This document shows positions 54,875-63,734 of a stretch of 64,000 nt of DNA, piece after piece. Numbering within the stretch: the stretch's first letter is position 1; every line of letters begins with the position of its first letter. This DNA is from Brevibacillus formosus (GTDB taxonomy: Bacteria; Bacillota; Bacilli; Brevibacillales; Brevibacillaceae): NCBI RefSeq assembly GCF_003013405.1, contig NZ_PXZL01000004.1, positions 125,959 through 189,958 of the forward strand, read 5' to 3'. A model generated the notes under the pieces. It worked only from the letters and a program-made list of their open reading frames with translations, was not told the DNA's origin and searched no databases. The position numbers and the translations under genes are program-made.

Positions 54875-56836
54875 TCACTTGCTATTTAAAAATTCTTCAT
54901 ACGTTACACGATTATAATTATTTTGCCGACTTTCGAGACCTTGGATTTCATTTTCGAGTTCATAGATTTGTTGCAAGAGTACTTGCATGCGTTCTTTTGC
55001 TTGCATCCTCGATGTGATCTCCTCTCTTTTCACTTTCTTTTTGGAGCTTTCTATTTGTTCATCCAATTCCTCCTCTTCCTCTCTAAGCTCCCCAACTATC
55101 CTTTTTAGATTGATCAAACGCAAATAATCTTGTTTTGAATTTGCTATGCACTCCGCTAGTTTCCTTGCATATTCAGGATAGGTTGCATCTACTACTCCCT
55201 TATATAACCAACGACTTTCTCGGTGATCTTTTATTTTTAATAAGGTCCGCTTCAGTTCCGTAAGCGATTTTATATGTTCTTCGATCTGTACCGAACTTGC
55301 TTGTTCATTTATTTTCGTGGCTAGTTCGTTCCATGTTTCCTTTCCCAACTGTAAGATTTCCAATTCTTCCTGTCGAACGGAAAACAAATCTAGCCAATCT
55401 TCATTCGCACTACGTAGCTTTTGATAATCGCTTTTGATCTGACATTCATTTAACCGCGTGATAAAGAAGCCTTTTATTTGACCATGAATGTTTTTATTGA
55501 TTTCTTTTTTGGGAAGAAGCTCAAATTTTGCTGGCTTTTTTACGTCTTCAATGGCTTCAATCTCATGGATAAGCTGTTTGTTTTGCTCCAGAATTTTTTC
55601 TGCCTTTCCTAAACCGTTGGCGGACTTTGCGGCCCTTCCTTTTTGAACATCACCAAAGTAGGCTACTTTCTTTCCTTCCTCTCCCTTCCAATTGATCGGA
55701 TTCTTATTTTTCTTTCGATCAGTCGGTAGTGCTTGATGCATGGAAAAGTGAATATTTTTCACCCATTCGATATCATCGAAGTCTTCGGAATTTTTATCAA
55801 AAAGTTTTTTATCGCCTGAATCGTCTGCTAACCATAGATTGTATCTGGCAGCGGTGTCTTCTTTTGTATAATCCAAATTCGCTTCGTCCATGGTTTGCGA
55901 ATACTGATCATAAGAAGATGAGCCGTCTGTCGGAGGACCAAATTGCCCATCATTGATCATTAGCGCAGTGGCATCCCATTTAAACGGAATTCTTACCGGA
56001 AGCTGAATTTCCCAAGGTTTATCCGAGTCTATTTCTTTCAATATACTCCGTTTCTTCAATTGATCCTGATCCACGGAAAAGTTATATTGATCGTATTGCA
56101 ATTCAACGGTGTACTCATACTTGGTTCCGACGTCTGCCCCTCGCAGCATTGCCTCGATTGTATTATTATACGATTGTTGATTATTTTTCTTATCTTGTGG
56201 AGCAACATTCCATTGCTGATCTGCTTTTTCTCCCCGTAGAATCTGATAGCCAACCAAATGACCCCCATTATAACTGGCTACTCGGTGCTTATCATTCCCA
56301 TCACGTATGAGCGATTCTTCATAACCAAGATTGCCGATAGCCGTCACAAGTGCTGACGCATCACGGTCAGAATTCCACCCGTTTTTAGTGATCTCAGCGG
56401 TAACGGAATGTGGCCGGTCGCATGTATCGCCTAATTCTTTTGTAAAATGGAAAAACGATTGATTCAAATTTCCTTCCCCGTATACCTCCCTTAATAGCCC
56501 CCAAAAGGTTGGAAGTCCTTTATCCGCTTTCACATCCGTAAATTTCCCGTCATCTCCGACGGCATTTTCGAAATCATCTTTTTCGTATGTATCTGGCTTG
56601 TCCGCTTTCATTTTATTAAGATTGTCTTGATTGAGTTTCCTTTGGATGACAGGTATTGAAGATTCCTTTTGATTTTGCAGCAGCTTCGTCATTGCCTTGT
56701 TTCCTATTTTTTTGGCGAGTTGTAAAACGGGTGGCGTATTTCGGTGGGAATTTGGTGGGAGAAGCGTATTTTCTGGTAGACGTGCGTTGCTAGCCATGTC
56801 ATTTACTAATGGGACATGATCCCGATTTTTGAACAC
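54875..56836 (-). CDS. Putative eCIS-cargo-like protein with non-specific-endonuclease-like motif
   Basis: A 653-residue protein with no signal peptide, encoded by DNA clearly richer in AT than its neighbours. Residues 1-70 carry PPVLQLAKKIGNKAMTKLL and SIPVIQRKLN, the IGN...QRK-type segment common in proteins linked to extracellular contractile injection systems (eCIS, DUF4157-type). Residues around 165-235 hold NGGHLVGYQILRG, QWNVAPQDKKNNQQSYNNTI and KYEYTVELQYDQ. These match the order GH, N, PQ, N, E of DNA/RNA non-specific endonucleases. From about residue 400 to the end it is charged coiled coil. The start is GTG (56836) after AGGGG. It may be a toxin or injected effector. No eCIS or immunity gene is visible nearby. 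Confidence 0.6.
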   Translation of the reverse strand: MFKNRDHVPLVNDMASNARLPENTLLPPNSHRNTPPVLQLAKKIGNKAMTKLLQNQKESSIPVIQRKLNQDNLNKMKADKPDTYEKDDFENAVGDDGKFTDVKADKGLPTFWGLLREVYGEGNLNQSFFHFTKELGDTCDRPHSVTAEITKNGWNSDRDASALVTAIGNLGYEESLIRDGNDKHRVASYNGGHLVGYQILRGEKADQQWNVAPQDKKNNQQSYNNTIEAMLRGADVGTKYEYTVELQYDQYNFSVDQDQLKKRSILKEIDSDKPWEIQLPVRIPFKWDATALMINDGQFGPPTDGSSSYDQYSQTMDEANLDYTKEDTAARYNLWLADDSGDKKLFDKNSEDFDDIEWVKNIHFSMHQALPTDRKKNKNPINWKGEEGKKVAYFGDVQKGRAAKSANGLGKAEKILEQNKQLIHEIEAIEDVKKPAKFELLPKKEINKNIHGQIKGFFITRLNECQIKSDYQKLRSANEDWLDLFSVRQEELEILQLGKETWNELATKINEQASSVQIEEHIKSLTELKRTLLKIKDHRESRWLYKGVVDATYPEYARKLAECIANSKQDYLRLINLKRIVGELREEEEELDEQIESSKKKVKREEITSRMQAKERMQVLLQQIYELENEIQGLESRQNNYNRVTYEEFLNSK

Positions 56837-56957
56837 CTTATCATCCCCTAATAGAATGAAGATTCTTCCTTATATTGTAACAAGGCAGACAGAAAAAATG
56901 AATCAATAAGAAAAAGAGCGTACCCGTCTATGCGAGCAAGCCCTTTCTTCCTTTTTC

Positions 56958-57482
56958 CTATTGTTGTGCGAGCAAATCAGCAAACGCTTTGGCATACGCA
57001 GGCAGATCAGGCGGTCTACGGGAACCCACGATGTGACCGTCTACCACAACCTCTTCATCTACCCAAATCGCGCCTGCATTCTCCATATCATCTTTAATGC
57101 CCGGTGTCGATGTTGTAGTTACCCCGCGCAAAATTTTTGCGGAAGCCAGCACCCAACCGGCATGACAAATATGTCCAATCGGTTTTTTCGCCTCGTGCAT
57201 CGCAACCACAAACGACAGCACCTCCGGATAGCGGCGCAGTTTGTCAGGTGCCCACCCTCCTGGAACGAGTACGCCTGCATAGTCGGCAGGATTGACATCA
57301 GCCATCGCTTTGTCAGTCTCACACGGTACACCGTACTTCCCTATGTAGACGTGGTTCGCCTTCGGGCCGACGAAATGGACGGTAGCGCCTTCCTCTCGCA
57401 GTCTCATCACCGGATACCAGAGCTCGAGATCCTCAAATTCACTTTCGACGAAGCAAACCACTTGTTTTCCTGCAAGTCTCAA
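56958..57482 (-). CDS. DJ-1/PfpI family protein
   Basis: A 174-residue DJ-1/PfpI-superfamily protein. The nucleophile elbow Cys is in HICHAGWVLASA, with the partner Glu in the N-terminal EDLELWYPVMRL, and VLVPGGWAPDKLR is the family core. Relatives act as deglycase/chaperone or general-stress proteins (YfkM-like). It lies alone, 121 bases after the upstream gene in the same direction. Confidence 0.88.
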   Translation of the reverse strand: MRLAGKQVVCFVESEFEDLELWYPVMRLREEGATVHFVGPKANHVYIGKYGVPCETDKAMADVNPADYAGVLVPGGWAPDKLRRYPEVLSFVVAMHEAKKPIGHICHAGWVLASAKILRGVTTTSTPGIKDDMENAGAIWVDEEVVVDGHIVGSRRPPDLPAYAKAFADLLAQQ

Positions 57483-57556
57483 CGTTCTCGCCTCCTTTTC
57501 CTTCTATACTACGTTATTGTAGCAGGTACAAAAGGAAAAGACAGCAGGTACATGGA

Positions 57557-57718
57557 TCAAGCATGCATCCCCTCGGGAGTAGGTATGTACATGACAACTT
57601 TGGTCCCTTTTCCCATTTCAAAGGTGGCAGCATCAGGGCAAAGATCGGCAAACAAGCGAGACGCTTGCTCCCCTATGGATGTAAAAACGTGTTTTATCAA
57701 GCTAAAGGAATGAAGCAA
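57557..57718 (-). pseudogene. Possible gene remnant (C-terminal fragment)
   Basis: An open frame of about 53 codons without a credible start (only TTG, no Shine-Dalgarno) ends at 57557 and reads protein-like: FTSIGEQASRLFADLCPDA then GKGTKVVMYIPTPEGMHA. Upstream it is closed by a TAA. It may be the tail of a decayed gene. Nothing else is evident in 57483-57909, apart from the promoter region of the next gene. Confidence 0.25.
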
Positions 57719-57909
57719 AGCAAAGAGAACACACTGTTATACTATTTTTAAAATCCTGTTACAATCGATTTATTCCATTGTTCTGTATAGAACGATTGAC
57801 GATGAAAAAATGCTGTATTATATTTTTATTGAAAGCTGTTTCAGATGAAACTCAGATTTCCCTCACGTATTTACCCATCAATTTAAACTGGATTGGAAGG
57901 AAGATTTGT

Positions 57910-58794
57910 ATGTCTAACCATGCACCGATCATTCCATCACTAAGTGATAGCGGCATTCACTATTATCAAACCTATGAAGAAAGCCTCGCTCTTTGGCCAG
58001 TTCATCACGAAACATTTTATGTACCTACCCGTTTTGGTCAAACGCATATCATTGCAAGTGGACCAAAGAATGCACCACCACTCTTATTGCTGCACGGAGT
58101 ATTGTTTAGTTCCACCATGTGGTATCCAAATATTGCCGAATGGAGCAGCAAATACCGAACATATGCAATTGATATCATAGGTGATAAGAACAAAAGTATC
58201 CCTGTAGATTTAAACGGTACGAGAACGGGTTACGCTGATTGGCTTCTTGAAGTGTTTGATAATCTGGGTATCAAAAAGGCGTATTTGGTTGGACTTTCGC
58301 TTGGTGGGCTTCATGTTATGAATTTTGTTTTGCGTGCGGCCGAGAGAGTAGAAAAGGCAGTATTACTTAGTCCTGCGGAAACTTTCGTGTCCTTTCATCC
58401 AAATTTCTACAAATACGCACTTGGCCTTTTTGTGCCTAACGGAGTTGAGAATTTTTTAAAGTGGATGATGGGAGATCGTTACGTGTTACATCCAAATTTT
58501 GCAAAACAGTTTCATGCAGGAGTTATGTGGCAGGATGAATTAAGAAATCAAAAACCTAAAGCTGATGGATTCCCGTATGTTTTCACTGACGACGAATTAA
58601 AATCAGTAAAAGTTCCGACTCTCTTATTACTTAGCGAGCACGAAGTCATTTATGACCCGCAATCTGCCTTACATCGTGCTTCGACTTTTGTTCCCGGTAT
58701 TGAAGCGGAAATCGTAAAAAATGCTGGCCACGTTTTGTCGATGGAACAGCCAGAATACGTTAATGGACGTGTATTGAGTTTTTTAGATAAATGA
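57910..58794 (+). CDS. Alpha/beta hydrolase
   Basis: A 294-residue alpha/beta hydrolase. The nucleophile is in LVGLSLGGLHVMNF, the oxyanion segment in LLLLHGVLFSSTMW, the Asp probably within HEVIYDPQSALH, and the catalytic His in KNAGHVLSMEQPE. There is no signal peptide. The ATG at 57910 (MSNHAPIIP) has GGAAGGA upstream; the longer in-frame ORF from 57778 has no site and poor coding character. It is similar in layout to carboxylesterase/C-C hydrolase types; the substrate is unknown. Codon use is more AT-rich than most of the window. Confidence 0.85.
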   Translation: MSNHAPIIPSLSDSGIHYYQTYEESLALWPVHHETFYVPTRFGQTHIIASGPKNAPPLLLLHGVLFSSTMWYPNIAEWSSKYRTYAIDIIGDKNKSIPVDLNGTRTGYADWLLEVFDNLGIKKAYLVGLSLGGLHVMNFVLRAAERVEKAVLLSPAETFVSFHPNFYKYALGLFVPNGVENFLKWMMGDRYVLHPNFAKQFHAGVMWQDELRNQKPKADGFPYVFTDDELKSVKVPTLLLLSEHEVIYDPQSALHRASTFVPGIEAEIVKNAGHVLSMEQPEYVNGRVLSFLDK

Positions 58795-58925
58795 AAGACA
58801 GTATAAGTTGATTTCATAGGTGTATGTAGGACTCGTATCATGGAAGATGATTGTAAGAAAAAAAGTGAGAAACAGGCCTACTCACTGTTCCCCACCTTAT
58901 AACGAAAACCATATGTATAGATTGC

Positions 58926-59008
58926 TGGTGCCGGTAGAGGGACTTGAACCCCCACGGTTTCCCTCACGATTTTGAGTCGCGCGCGTCTGCCAATTCCGCC
59001 ATACCGGC
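58926..59008 (-). tRNA. tRNA-Leu (CAA)
   Basis: An 83-nt tRNA with encoded CCA. Acceptor stem GCCGGTA/TACCGGC, D arm TGGCGGAATTGGCAGAC, anticodon loop CTCAAAA (anticodon CAA, codon UUG), a long variable arm (GAGGGAAACC) and T arm GGGGGTTCAAGTCCC. It lies 17 bases after tRNA-Pro in the same transcript. Confidence 0.95.
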
Positions 59009-59025
59009 CTATTCAAATGAAAACA

Positions 59026-59102
59026 TGGTCGGGAAGACAGGATTCGAACCTGCGACCCCTTGGTCCCAAGCCAAGTACTCTACCAAGCTGAGCTACTTCC
59101 CG
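59026..59102 (-). tRNA. tRNA-Pro (UGG)
   Basis: A 77-nt tRNA with encoded CCA. Acceptor stem CGGGAAG/CTTCCCG, anticodon loop CTTGGGA (anticodon TGG) and T arm GCAGGTTCGAATCCTGT. It is first of a two-tRNA operon. Confidence 0.96.
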
Positions 59103-59166
59103 ATTGCCAACCATATCGGACCTTCTCTCATTCGACAATTTCCGATAAGTATCGCAACACTTACAT

Positions 59167-59195
59167 ACTATACAGGCAAATTGAACCAATATCAA
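59167..59195 (-). promoter_or_regulatory. Promoter of the tRNA-Pro/tRNA-Leu operon
   Basis: TTGATA (59190-59195) and TATAGT (59167-59172) with a 17-base spacer on the minus strand, 64 bases before tRNA-Pro. Confidence 0.65.
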
Positions 59196-59218
59196 TACCG
59201 GATTTTTTTGGAATATAG

Positions 59219-59725
59219 TTATTTTTTCCTAGTATTTAACTTCACTCTCCATGGTGTACAGATTTTCCCACATGGTATTTGTCGTTTCAAGAAATCCTGC
59301 GGAAGATTAAACGGATAGTCCAGCGGATGACGCCCTACAACGATCCAGCGCCCATTCGAAAGCTTTTTCAACTGATACACACGGAAAAATCGATCACTGG
59401 AATCGAAGGCAAACCATACCACAATCGTCGCACACCTGCTGCCCGAAGACAGGACCTGTGATTTTACAATCGGTGGCGCCCCTATCGTATCACCTACCGG
59501 GATCGCGAGTCGTCCGTTTATTCGCCGCAAATCAAGATTGCCGATCACTCGATTTGCCAGACAAGGCGTCATGAATTTTTGCAGGAAACGGCGAATTTTC
59601 CATTTGGAATTGAACCGCTTTGGCAAAATGATTCCGCGATCCCTCACCCGCTTATGCGCTGAAAAGATAATCGTAAAGAAAGCTTGCTCTGCCAATCGAA
59701 TGACCTGCACCCATTGCTTCTTCAT
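59219..59725 (-). CDS. Hypothetical basic protein
   Basis: A 168-residue protein with pI well above neutral. It begins MKKQWVQVIRLAEQAFFTII and contains RDRGIILPKRFNSKWKIRRF, an APPIVKSQVLSSGSRCATIVV core and a tryptophan/aromatic-rich second half (FFRVYQLKKLSNGRWIVVG). GGGAGGGACG precedes the ATG. I recognise no domain. There is no signal peptide or clear TM helix. It is upstream of the tRNA operon on the same strand. Confidence 0.65.
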   Translation of the reverse strand: MKKQWVQVIRLAEQAFFTIIFSAHKRVRDRGIILPKRFNSKWKIRRFLQKFMTPCLANRVIGNLDLRRINGRLAIPVGDTIGAPPIVKSQVLSSGSRCATIVVWFAFDSSDRFFRVYQLKKLSNGRWIVVGRHPLDYPFNLPQDFLKRQIPCGKICTPWRVKLNTRKK

Positions 59726-59860
59726 CTGGCGTCCCTCCCCCTGTCAGACTATGCATCGTGTGAGGAAAACGGTTGGACGCGTATCTATATACATAAACCG
59801 TTGCGTGCAGGGCAAATTAATATGGTATTCCCATCATGAAAACCCGCAGGAGGTATAGCA

Positions 59861-60085
59861 ATGCCTAGCCAAATTAACACGGACTCGCTTAAAAAAGCAG
59901 AGGTAGCCACCACGCTGGCAAAAAATATGATTACGCAAGCGATTGAGCAATCTGCAGCCAATCCGCAGCTCGCTGAAGAAGCCTTGAAACAAGCGTCTCA
60001 GGAAATTGCCCAAGCGCAAACGATGGTGTCCCAAGTCCAATCCACGCTGCAAACCCAAGCGAAAGCTCAACAAAGCCAATCCTAA
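59861..60085 (+). CDS. Small alanine/glutamine-rich protein
   Basis: A 74-residue, all-helical, cysteine-free protein (MPSQINTDSLKKAEVATTLA at the start; ends QTQAKAQQSQS), rich in A and Q. GGAGG lies seven bases before the ATG and a terminator follows, so it is probably a real single gene. It resembles small uncharacterised spore or cytosolic proteins of Bacillales, but no family is assigned. Confidence 0.65.
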   Translation: MPSQINTDSLKKAEVATTLAKNMITQAIEQSAANPQLAEEALKQASQEIAQAQTMVSQVQSTLQTQAKAQQSQS

Positions 60086-60091
60086 ACAAAT

Positions 60092-60131
60092 GCAGGCAGA
60101 CCCGGAATAGACTGGTGGTTTGCCTGTTTTC
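60092..60131 (+). terminator. Terminator of the small A/Q-rich protein gene
   Basis: CAGGCAGACC/GGTTTGCCTG stem followed by TTTT. Confidence 0.7.
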
Positions 60132-60184
60132 CCCATACAATAGCAATAGTTGCAAGAATTATTGCTAAAAAGGTGGGGGACATA

Positions 60185-60610
60185 TTGCCGCAACTTCAAG
60201 GATTGAATCATTTGCTTTTCTCTGTCTCAGATCTCGAGAAATCTTTTTGTTTTTATCGGGATGTCCTGCATGCCAAACCATTAGTACGTGGTCGCAAGCT
60301 GGCTTACTTTGACTTAAATGGCTACTGGTTGGCCCTGAATGAAGAACCGGACATCCCACGCAATGAAATTGCTCACTCCTATACACACATGGCCTTCACT
60401 ATCACAGAAGAGTCATTTGATGAGTGGTACGCTCATTTGGAAAAGCATGACGTTACCATTTTGCATGGACGGGATCGTGCGGAGCGGGATAAGCGTTCCA
60501 TTTATTTTACCGACCCTGATGGACATAAGTTTGAATTACATACAGGCACTCTTCAGGACCGTCTCGCTTACTACCGGGACGAAAAGCATCACATGACCTT
60601 TTTTGAATAA
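60185..60610 (+). CDS. fosB: Metallothiol transferase FosB (fosfomycin resistance)
   Basis: A 141-residue FosB. It adds bacillithiol to fosfomycin, opening the epoxide, and needs a divalent metal. The three metal ligands are visible: His in LNHLLFSV, His in SYTHMAF and Glu in [29 protein letters not shown] and the C-terminal [19 protein letters not shown] are near-identical in pattern to Bacillus FosB. The TTG at 60185 gives the family N-terminus ([10 protein letters not shown]) with GGTGGGGG upstream; an in-frame GTG at 60173 lies inside that site. Confidence 0.95.
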   Translation: MPQLQGLNHLLFSVSDLEKSFCFYRDVLHAKPLVRGRKLAYFDLNGYWLALNEEPDIPRNEIAHSYTHMAFTITEESFDEWYAHLEKHDVTILHGRDRAERDKRSIYFTDPDGHKFELHTGTLQDRLAYYRDEKHHMTFFE

Positions 60611-60666
60611 TCGATGATGTTGCCATTTCTTAATATACTTTTCACAAAATCACAATAGTTCCAAAG

Positions 60667-60694
60667 TTTCAACTCCGTACGCGAATGCTATAAT
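60667..60694 (+). promoter_or_regulatory. Promoter of the hemAT-like gene
   Basis: TTTCAA (60667-60672) and a perfect TATAAT (60689-60694) separated by 16 bases, about 70 bases before the coding start. Confidence 0.55.
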
Positions 60695-60709
60695 CTATAA
60701 AGCACTTAT

Positions 60710-60741
60710 GGCCTATTCCCCTTATGAATAGGCCCGTTTTT
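60710..60741 (+). terminator. Terminator-like hairpin in the hemAT leader
   Basis: Perfect 9-bp stem GGCCTATTC/GAATAGGCC followed by CGTTTTT. It lies downstream of the promoter at 60667 and upstream of the ATG at 60764. It could end the fosB transcript or attenuate the hemAT-like gene. Confidence 0.6.
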
Positions 60742-60763
60742 CGTAAACATATGGAGGGATTTT

Positions 60764-62485
60764 ATGTTTGGTAAGCGTGGCGCCCAAACCGTTACAGCCT
60801 CAATTCAAAAAAGCGATGTCCAAATGTCCGATCAGCTAACGGGGAAGGTTCATTTTTTGCAAATGAATCAGACAGACCTTGATCGGTTGAAACAAATTGA
60901 ACCACTCCTAGCAGAACACCTAGAGTCCATTACAGAGCGTCATTACCACATGCTTCGTCAATATTCCCATCTTATGCAGACTATCGAAACGCATACGACG
61001 GTTGACCGATTGGCCGTTTCCTTTCGTCACTATTTGCAATCGCTTCCACACGCCAAGCTAGACGATGCCTATGTAGCCGGGCGCAGGAAAATCGGAGAGG
61101 TCCACAGCAAAATTGGACTTGCGCCAGAATGGTATACAGGCTCTTACTTGCGGGTCTATGAATATTTGATTCCCGCAATCGTCAACACCTATTCGAAACG
61201 TCCCCAGGAATTATCTTCTGTTCTGTTGGCACTCATGAAGATCATCACGCTTGATTCGCAAATCGTCCTCCAATCGTATCAGGAGGACAATGATTACAAA
61301 GTCATTGATCGTCTGGGCGAAGTTCTGGAGTTGGTGATTCAGATCGATAAATTCAAGCATGTGCTGGACACGCTTGAGGATACGACTGAGGAAGCTGGCA
61401 ATGTAGGATCTGCTGCTGAGCAACTAAGCGAATCTGTGCAAAAAGTGGCTCAATCAGCCGTCTCTGTCGCAGAGAGTGCTTCCACTACAATCGAGCAAGC
61501 GACGATGGGCAAGGATATTATCCAAGATTCATTAACCAGCTTTCTTTCCATGGCAGATGAATTACAAGAGATGCAAACAAAAACTTCGCAATTAATGACA
61601 TCCATTGCAGAAGTTTCTCAGGTCGTCCAAGTCATCCGCAATATTGCCGATCAAACCAATCTTCTTGCATTGAATGCGTCAATTGAGGCAGCGCGTGCCA
61701 ACGAACACGGCCGAGGCTTTGCTATCGTGGCAGATGAAGTACGAAAGCTCGCCGAACAGACCAAGCAATCGGTTCAAAGCATTACAGCCACAATCAACAA
61801 TGTCCAGAATGAAGCTGTCCAGGTAAAAGAAACGGCCACTCTCATGAGTGACCATTTTAACGATAAAGTGATGCAAACACGCGATGCGATTGGGATATTA
61901 GGAGATATTGTGCAAAATATTGAGGCTGTCGGACATTCCACCGGACATATCGCAGCATTGGCACAAGAGCAGTCTGCTGCCACAGATGATATTTCGATGC
62001 GCATATCGCAAGTCCTGACGAATATGGAGCAGGTCTCTTCGCACGTCTCAAATGTAGGTAAAAACGTCTATAATGTTGGCGCTGGCATTAACAGCCTGCA
62101 CAAGCTGAGCATCACACAAACGAGCCACATAAAGACCAAGCATTACTTGCGAATCGTCAAAACTGATCATCTCTTATGGAGATGGTGGCTGTACAACTTC
62201 ATGCTTGGGTATCACCACATTGATGAAAAAGAACTCGTCGACCATCATCAATGCCGCTTGGGGATTTGGTATGACGAGGCCCTGAACAATCCATCCGTGA
62301 GCACCTTGCCCTCTTTCAAGCAATTAGAAGCACCTCATCGACAGTTCCACGAAACTGTTCGGCGGATTTACCAATTCGTCAAACAAGGAAAACTTGAGGA
62401 AGCAGAAGCTACGTTCGATACTCTTGAAGAGATATCACAACGCATTCTCAGTGTACTGGATCAGCTAGCCACAGAAGTTTCCTAA
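60764..62485 (+). CDS. hemAT: Globin-coupled chemoreceptor HemAT with C-terminal CZB domain
   Basis: A 573-residue soluble chemoreceptor. The N-terminal sensor globin (to about residue 190) contains [20 protein letters not shown], with the proximal haem His, as in HemAT, so it should bind oxygen. The signalling domain tip is [20 protein letters not shown] then [17 protein letters not shown]. The last 110 residues form a CZB zinc-binding domain: His in [13 protein letters not shown], Cys in [13 protein letters not shown], and two His in [11 protein letters not shown] modules sense zinc or hypochlorous acid. There are no TM helices. Confidence 0.92.
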   Translation: MFGKRGAQTVTASIQKSDVQMSDQLTGKVHFLQMNQTDLDRLKQIEPLLAEHLESITERHYHMLRQYSHLMQTIETHTTVDRLAVSFRHYLQSLPHAKLDDAYVAGRRKIGEVHSKIGLAPEWYTGSYLRVYEYLIPAIVNTYSKRPQELSSVLLALMKIITLDSQIVLQSYQEDNDYKVIDRLGEVLELVIQIDKFKHVLDTLEDTTEEAGNVGSAAEQLSESVQKVAQSAVSVAESASTTIEQATMGKDIIQDSLTSFLSMADELQEMQTKTSQLMTSIAEVSQVVQVIRNIADQTNLLALNASIEAARANEHGRGFAIVADEVRKLAEQTKQSVQSITATINNVQNEAVQVKETATLMSDHFNDKVMQTRDAIGILGDIVQNIEAVGHSTGHIAALAQEQSAATDDISMRISQVLTNMEQVSSHVSNVGKNVYNVGAGINSLHKLSITQTSHIKTKHYLRIVKTDHLLWRWWLYNFMLGYHHIDEKELVDHHQCRLGIWYDEALNNPSVSTLPSFKQLEAPHRQFHETVRRIYQFVKQGKLEEAEATFDTLEEISQRILSVLDQLATEVS

Positions 62486-62494
62486 TGATATTAT

Positions 62495-63595
62495 CTATTT
62501 CGTCTTTTTCTTTCCCGGCTGCCTTTTGGAGGCAGCTTTTTTTGTTTGGACACGGTTTAACTCCGCAGGAGATAGCGGTCTAGTACGAGCGCTGGTTCGC
62601 CTGACTCTTTTGGCTTTGGCAACTGACCTGCCGACTCTTCCAGCTGCTCTTGGTATCCCGACGCCAAACGCTTGCAATGCCCAGACAACCGGATACGAAA
62701 TCGAGAGCCTTCCATTGGCTGAACCAGCAAAATTCACAGCCGCAGCGTAGTTGCCCGCAGTCAGCCAAACAGAGCCGGAATCTCCAGGCAAGGAGATGGG
62801 AACCGTACTCCTGATGACCGTCTGATTCTGAAAACGGATGGTTCCCAGTCCTCCGTAGTTCCCGTAACTGACATCAATATCGGTGTGGATCGATTCGACC
62901 GTTCCCCATGCCAGCCCTGATGAACGGCCTACTTTTTTCAATCTGCGTCCGATGCCATACGAGCGAATCACACCTGGAACTCTGCCCACTGTTGCGTAAC
63001 GCGGGGAAAGGAGTCGATTCGAAGTAGGGATACTAATCGCTGCATCCATTCGATTACCTGTGTTTTTCCGAAGTCGAACATACCGGTACAAGCGTCCGAT
63101 TCGATCCCTTCCTGAACGGCCGCCGTCTGCTCCGCCCGGCTGGATGGTTTCGGTATAGCCGCTCGTATTGTTACGATTCAGGACGTGATTGTTGCTCAAC
63201 ACAAACCGTTGTCCTCCTCGCGCAACGATTAAACCAGCCGTTCCGGAGGCCCCTGGGTAGCCGATGCTATATCCAGCGATCACAGGTCGGATTCTGCTGC
63301 GATAATTCGTTGCAGAGGGTCGTACAGCAGGATGACAATGGCACCGTCCAGAGGTGACGGTTCGAACAGGAACGGACACATGGGCTGTCGCCTCCTGTCT
63401 TTTGACAAGGACGCAGCTCGGGCATGTCTTCTTCACGGCGGCACTTGCATTGACGGTATACATCACAATGCAGGCGCCGCCTTTTTTGTTTTTTCCGTTT
63501 GCGTAGCCAATCCCGATGCCAATTACGCCCGGCATTCGCTTCCACCTTTTGACCAAATGCTTCTTGGCCAGGAGCGCTTCCTGAAAGGTTGCCAT
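62495..63595 (-). CDS. Trypsin-like serine protease
   Basis: A 366-residue S1-fold protease. The triad is His in FVLSNNHVL, Asp in GNRMDAAIS and Ser in LPGDSGSVW. The first 90 residues form a separate basic/Cys-containing region (CPSCVLVKR, GRCHCHP). The C-terminal 45 residues are strongly basic (RTKKAASKRQPGKKKTK-like). No signal peptide is visible, so secretion would need another route. GAAAGGAAGG precedes the ATG. The gene ends nine bases from hemAT, convergent. Confidence 0.85.
   Translation of the reverse strand: MATFQEALLAKKHLVKRWKRMPGVIGIGIGYANGKNKKGGACIVMYTVNASAAVKKTCPSCVLVKRQEATAHVSVPVRTVTSGRCHCHPAVRPSATNYRSRIRPVIAGYSIGYPGASGTAGLIVARGGQRFVLSNNHVLNRNNTSGYTETIQPGGADGGRSGRDRIGRLYRYVRLRKNTGNRMDAAISIPTSNRLLSPRYATVGRVPGVIRSYGIGRRLKKVGRSSGLAWGTVESIHTDIDVSYGNYGGLGTIRFQNQTVIRSTVPISLPGDSGSVWLTAGNYAAAVNFAGSANGRLSISYPVVWALQAFGVGIPRAAGRVGRSVAKAKRVRRTSARTRPLSPAELNRVQTKKAASKRQPGKKKTK
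62518..62543 (+). terminator. hemAT terminator embedded in the protease coding end
   Basis: Plus-strand GCTGCCT/AGGCAGC stem followed by TTTTTTT. It lies within the last codons of the convergent protease gene. Confidence 0.75.
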
Positions 63596-63734
63596 AGTAC
63601 CCCTTCCTTTCTGGAGGTAGTTTGTTTTACATGGTCATCGTATGTAAAACTTGGCCAGCACTGTTGGACACTTGTCATTGCGGGGAAGCCTTTTTTAAAA
63701 ACCTCTCGGTCGGGGTCGGGCTGTAGTGGTGGGT

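Noticed and set aside
59013..59195. 60-codon minus-strand frame over tRNA-Pro
   Set aside because: It is the tRNA gene and its promoter, not a coding region.
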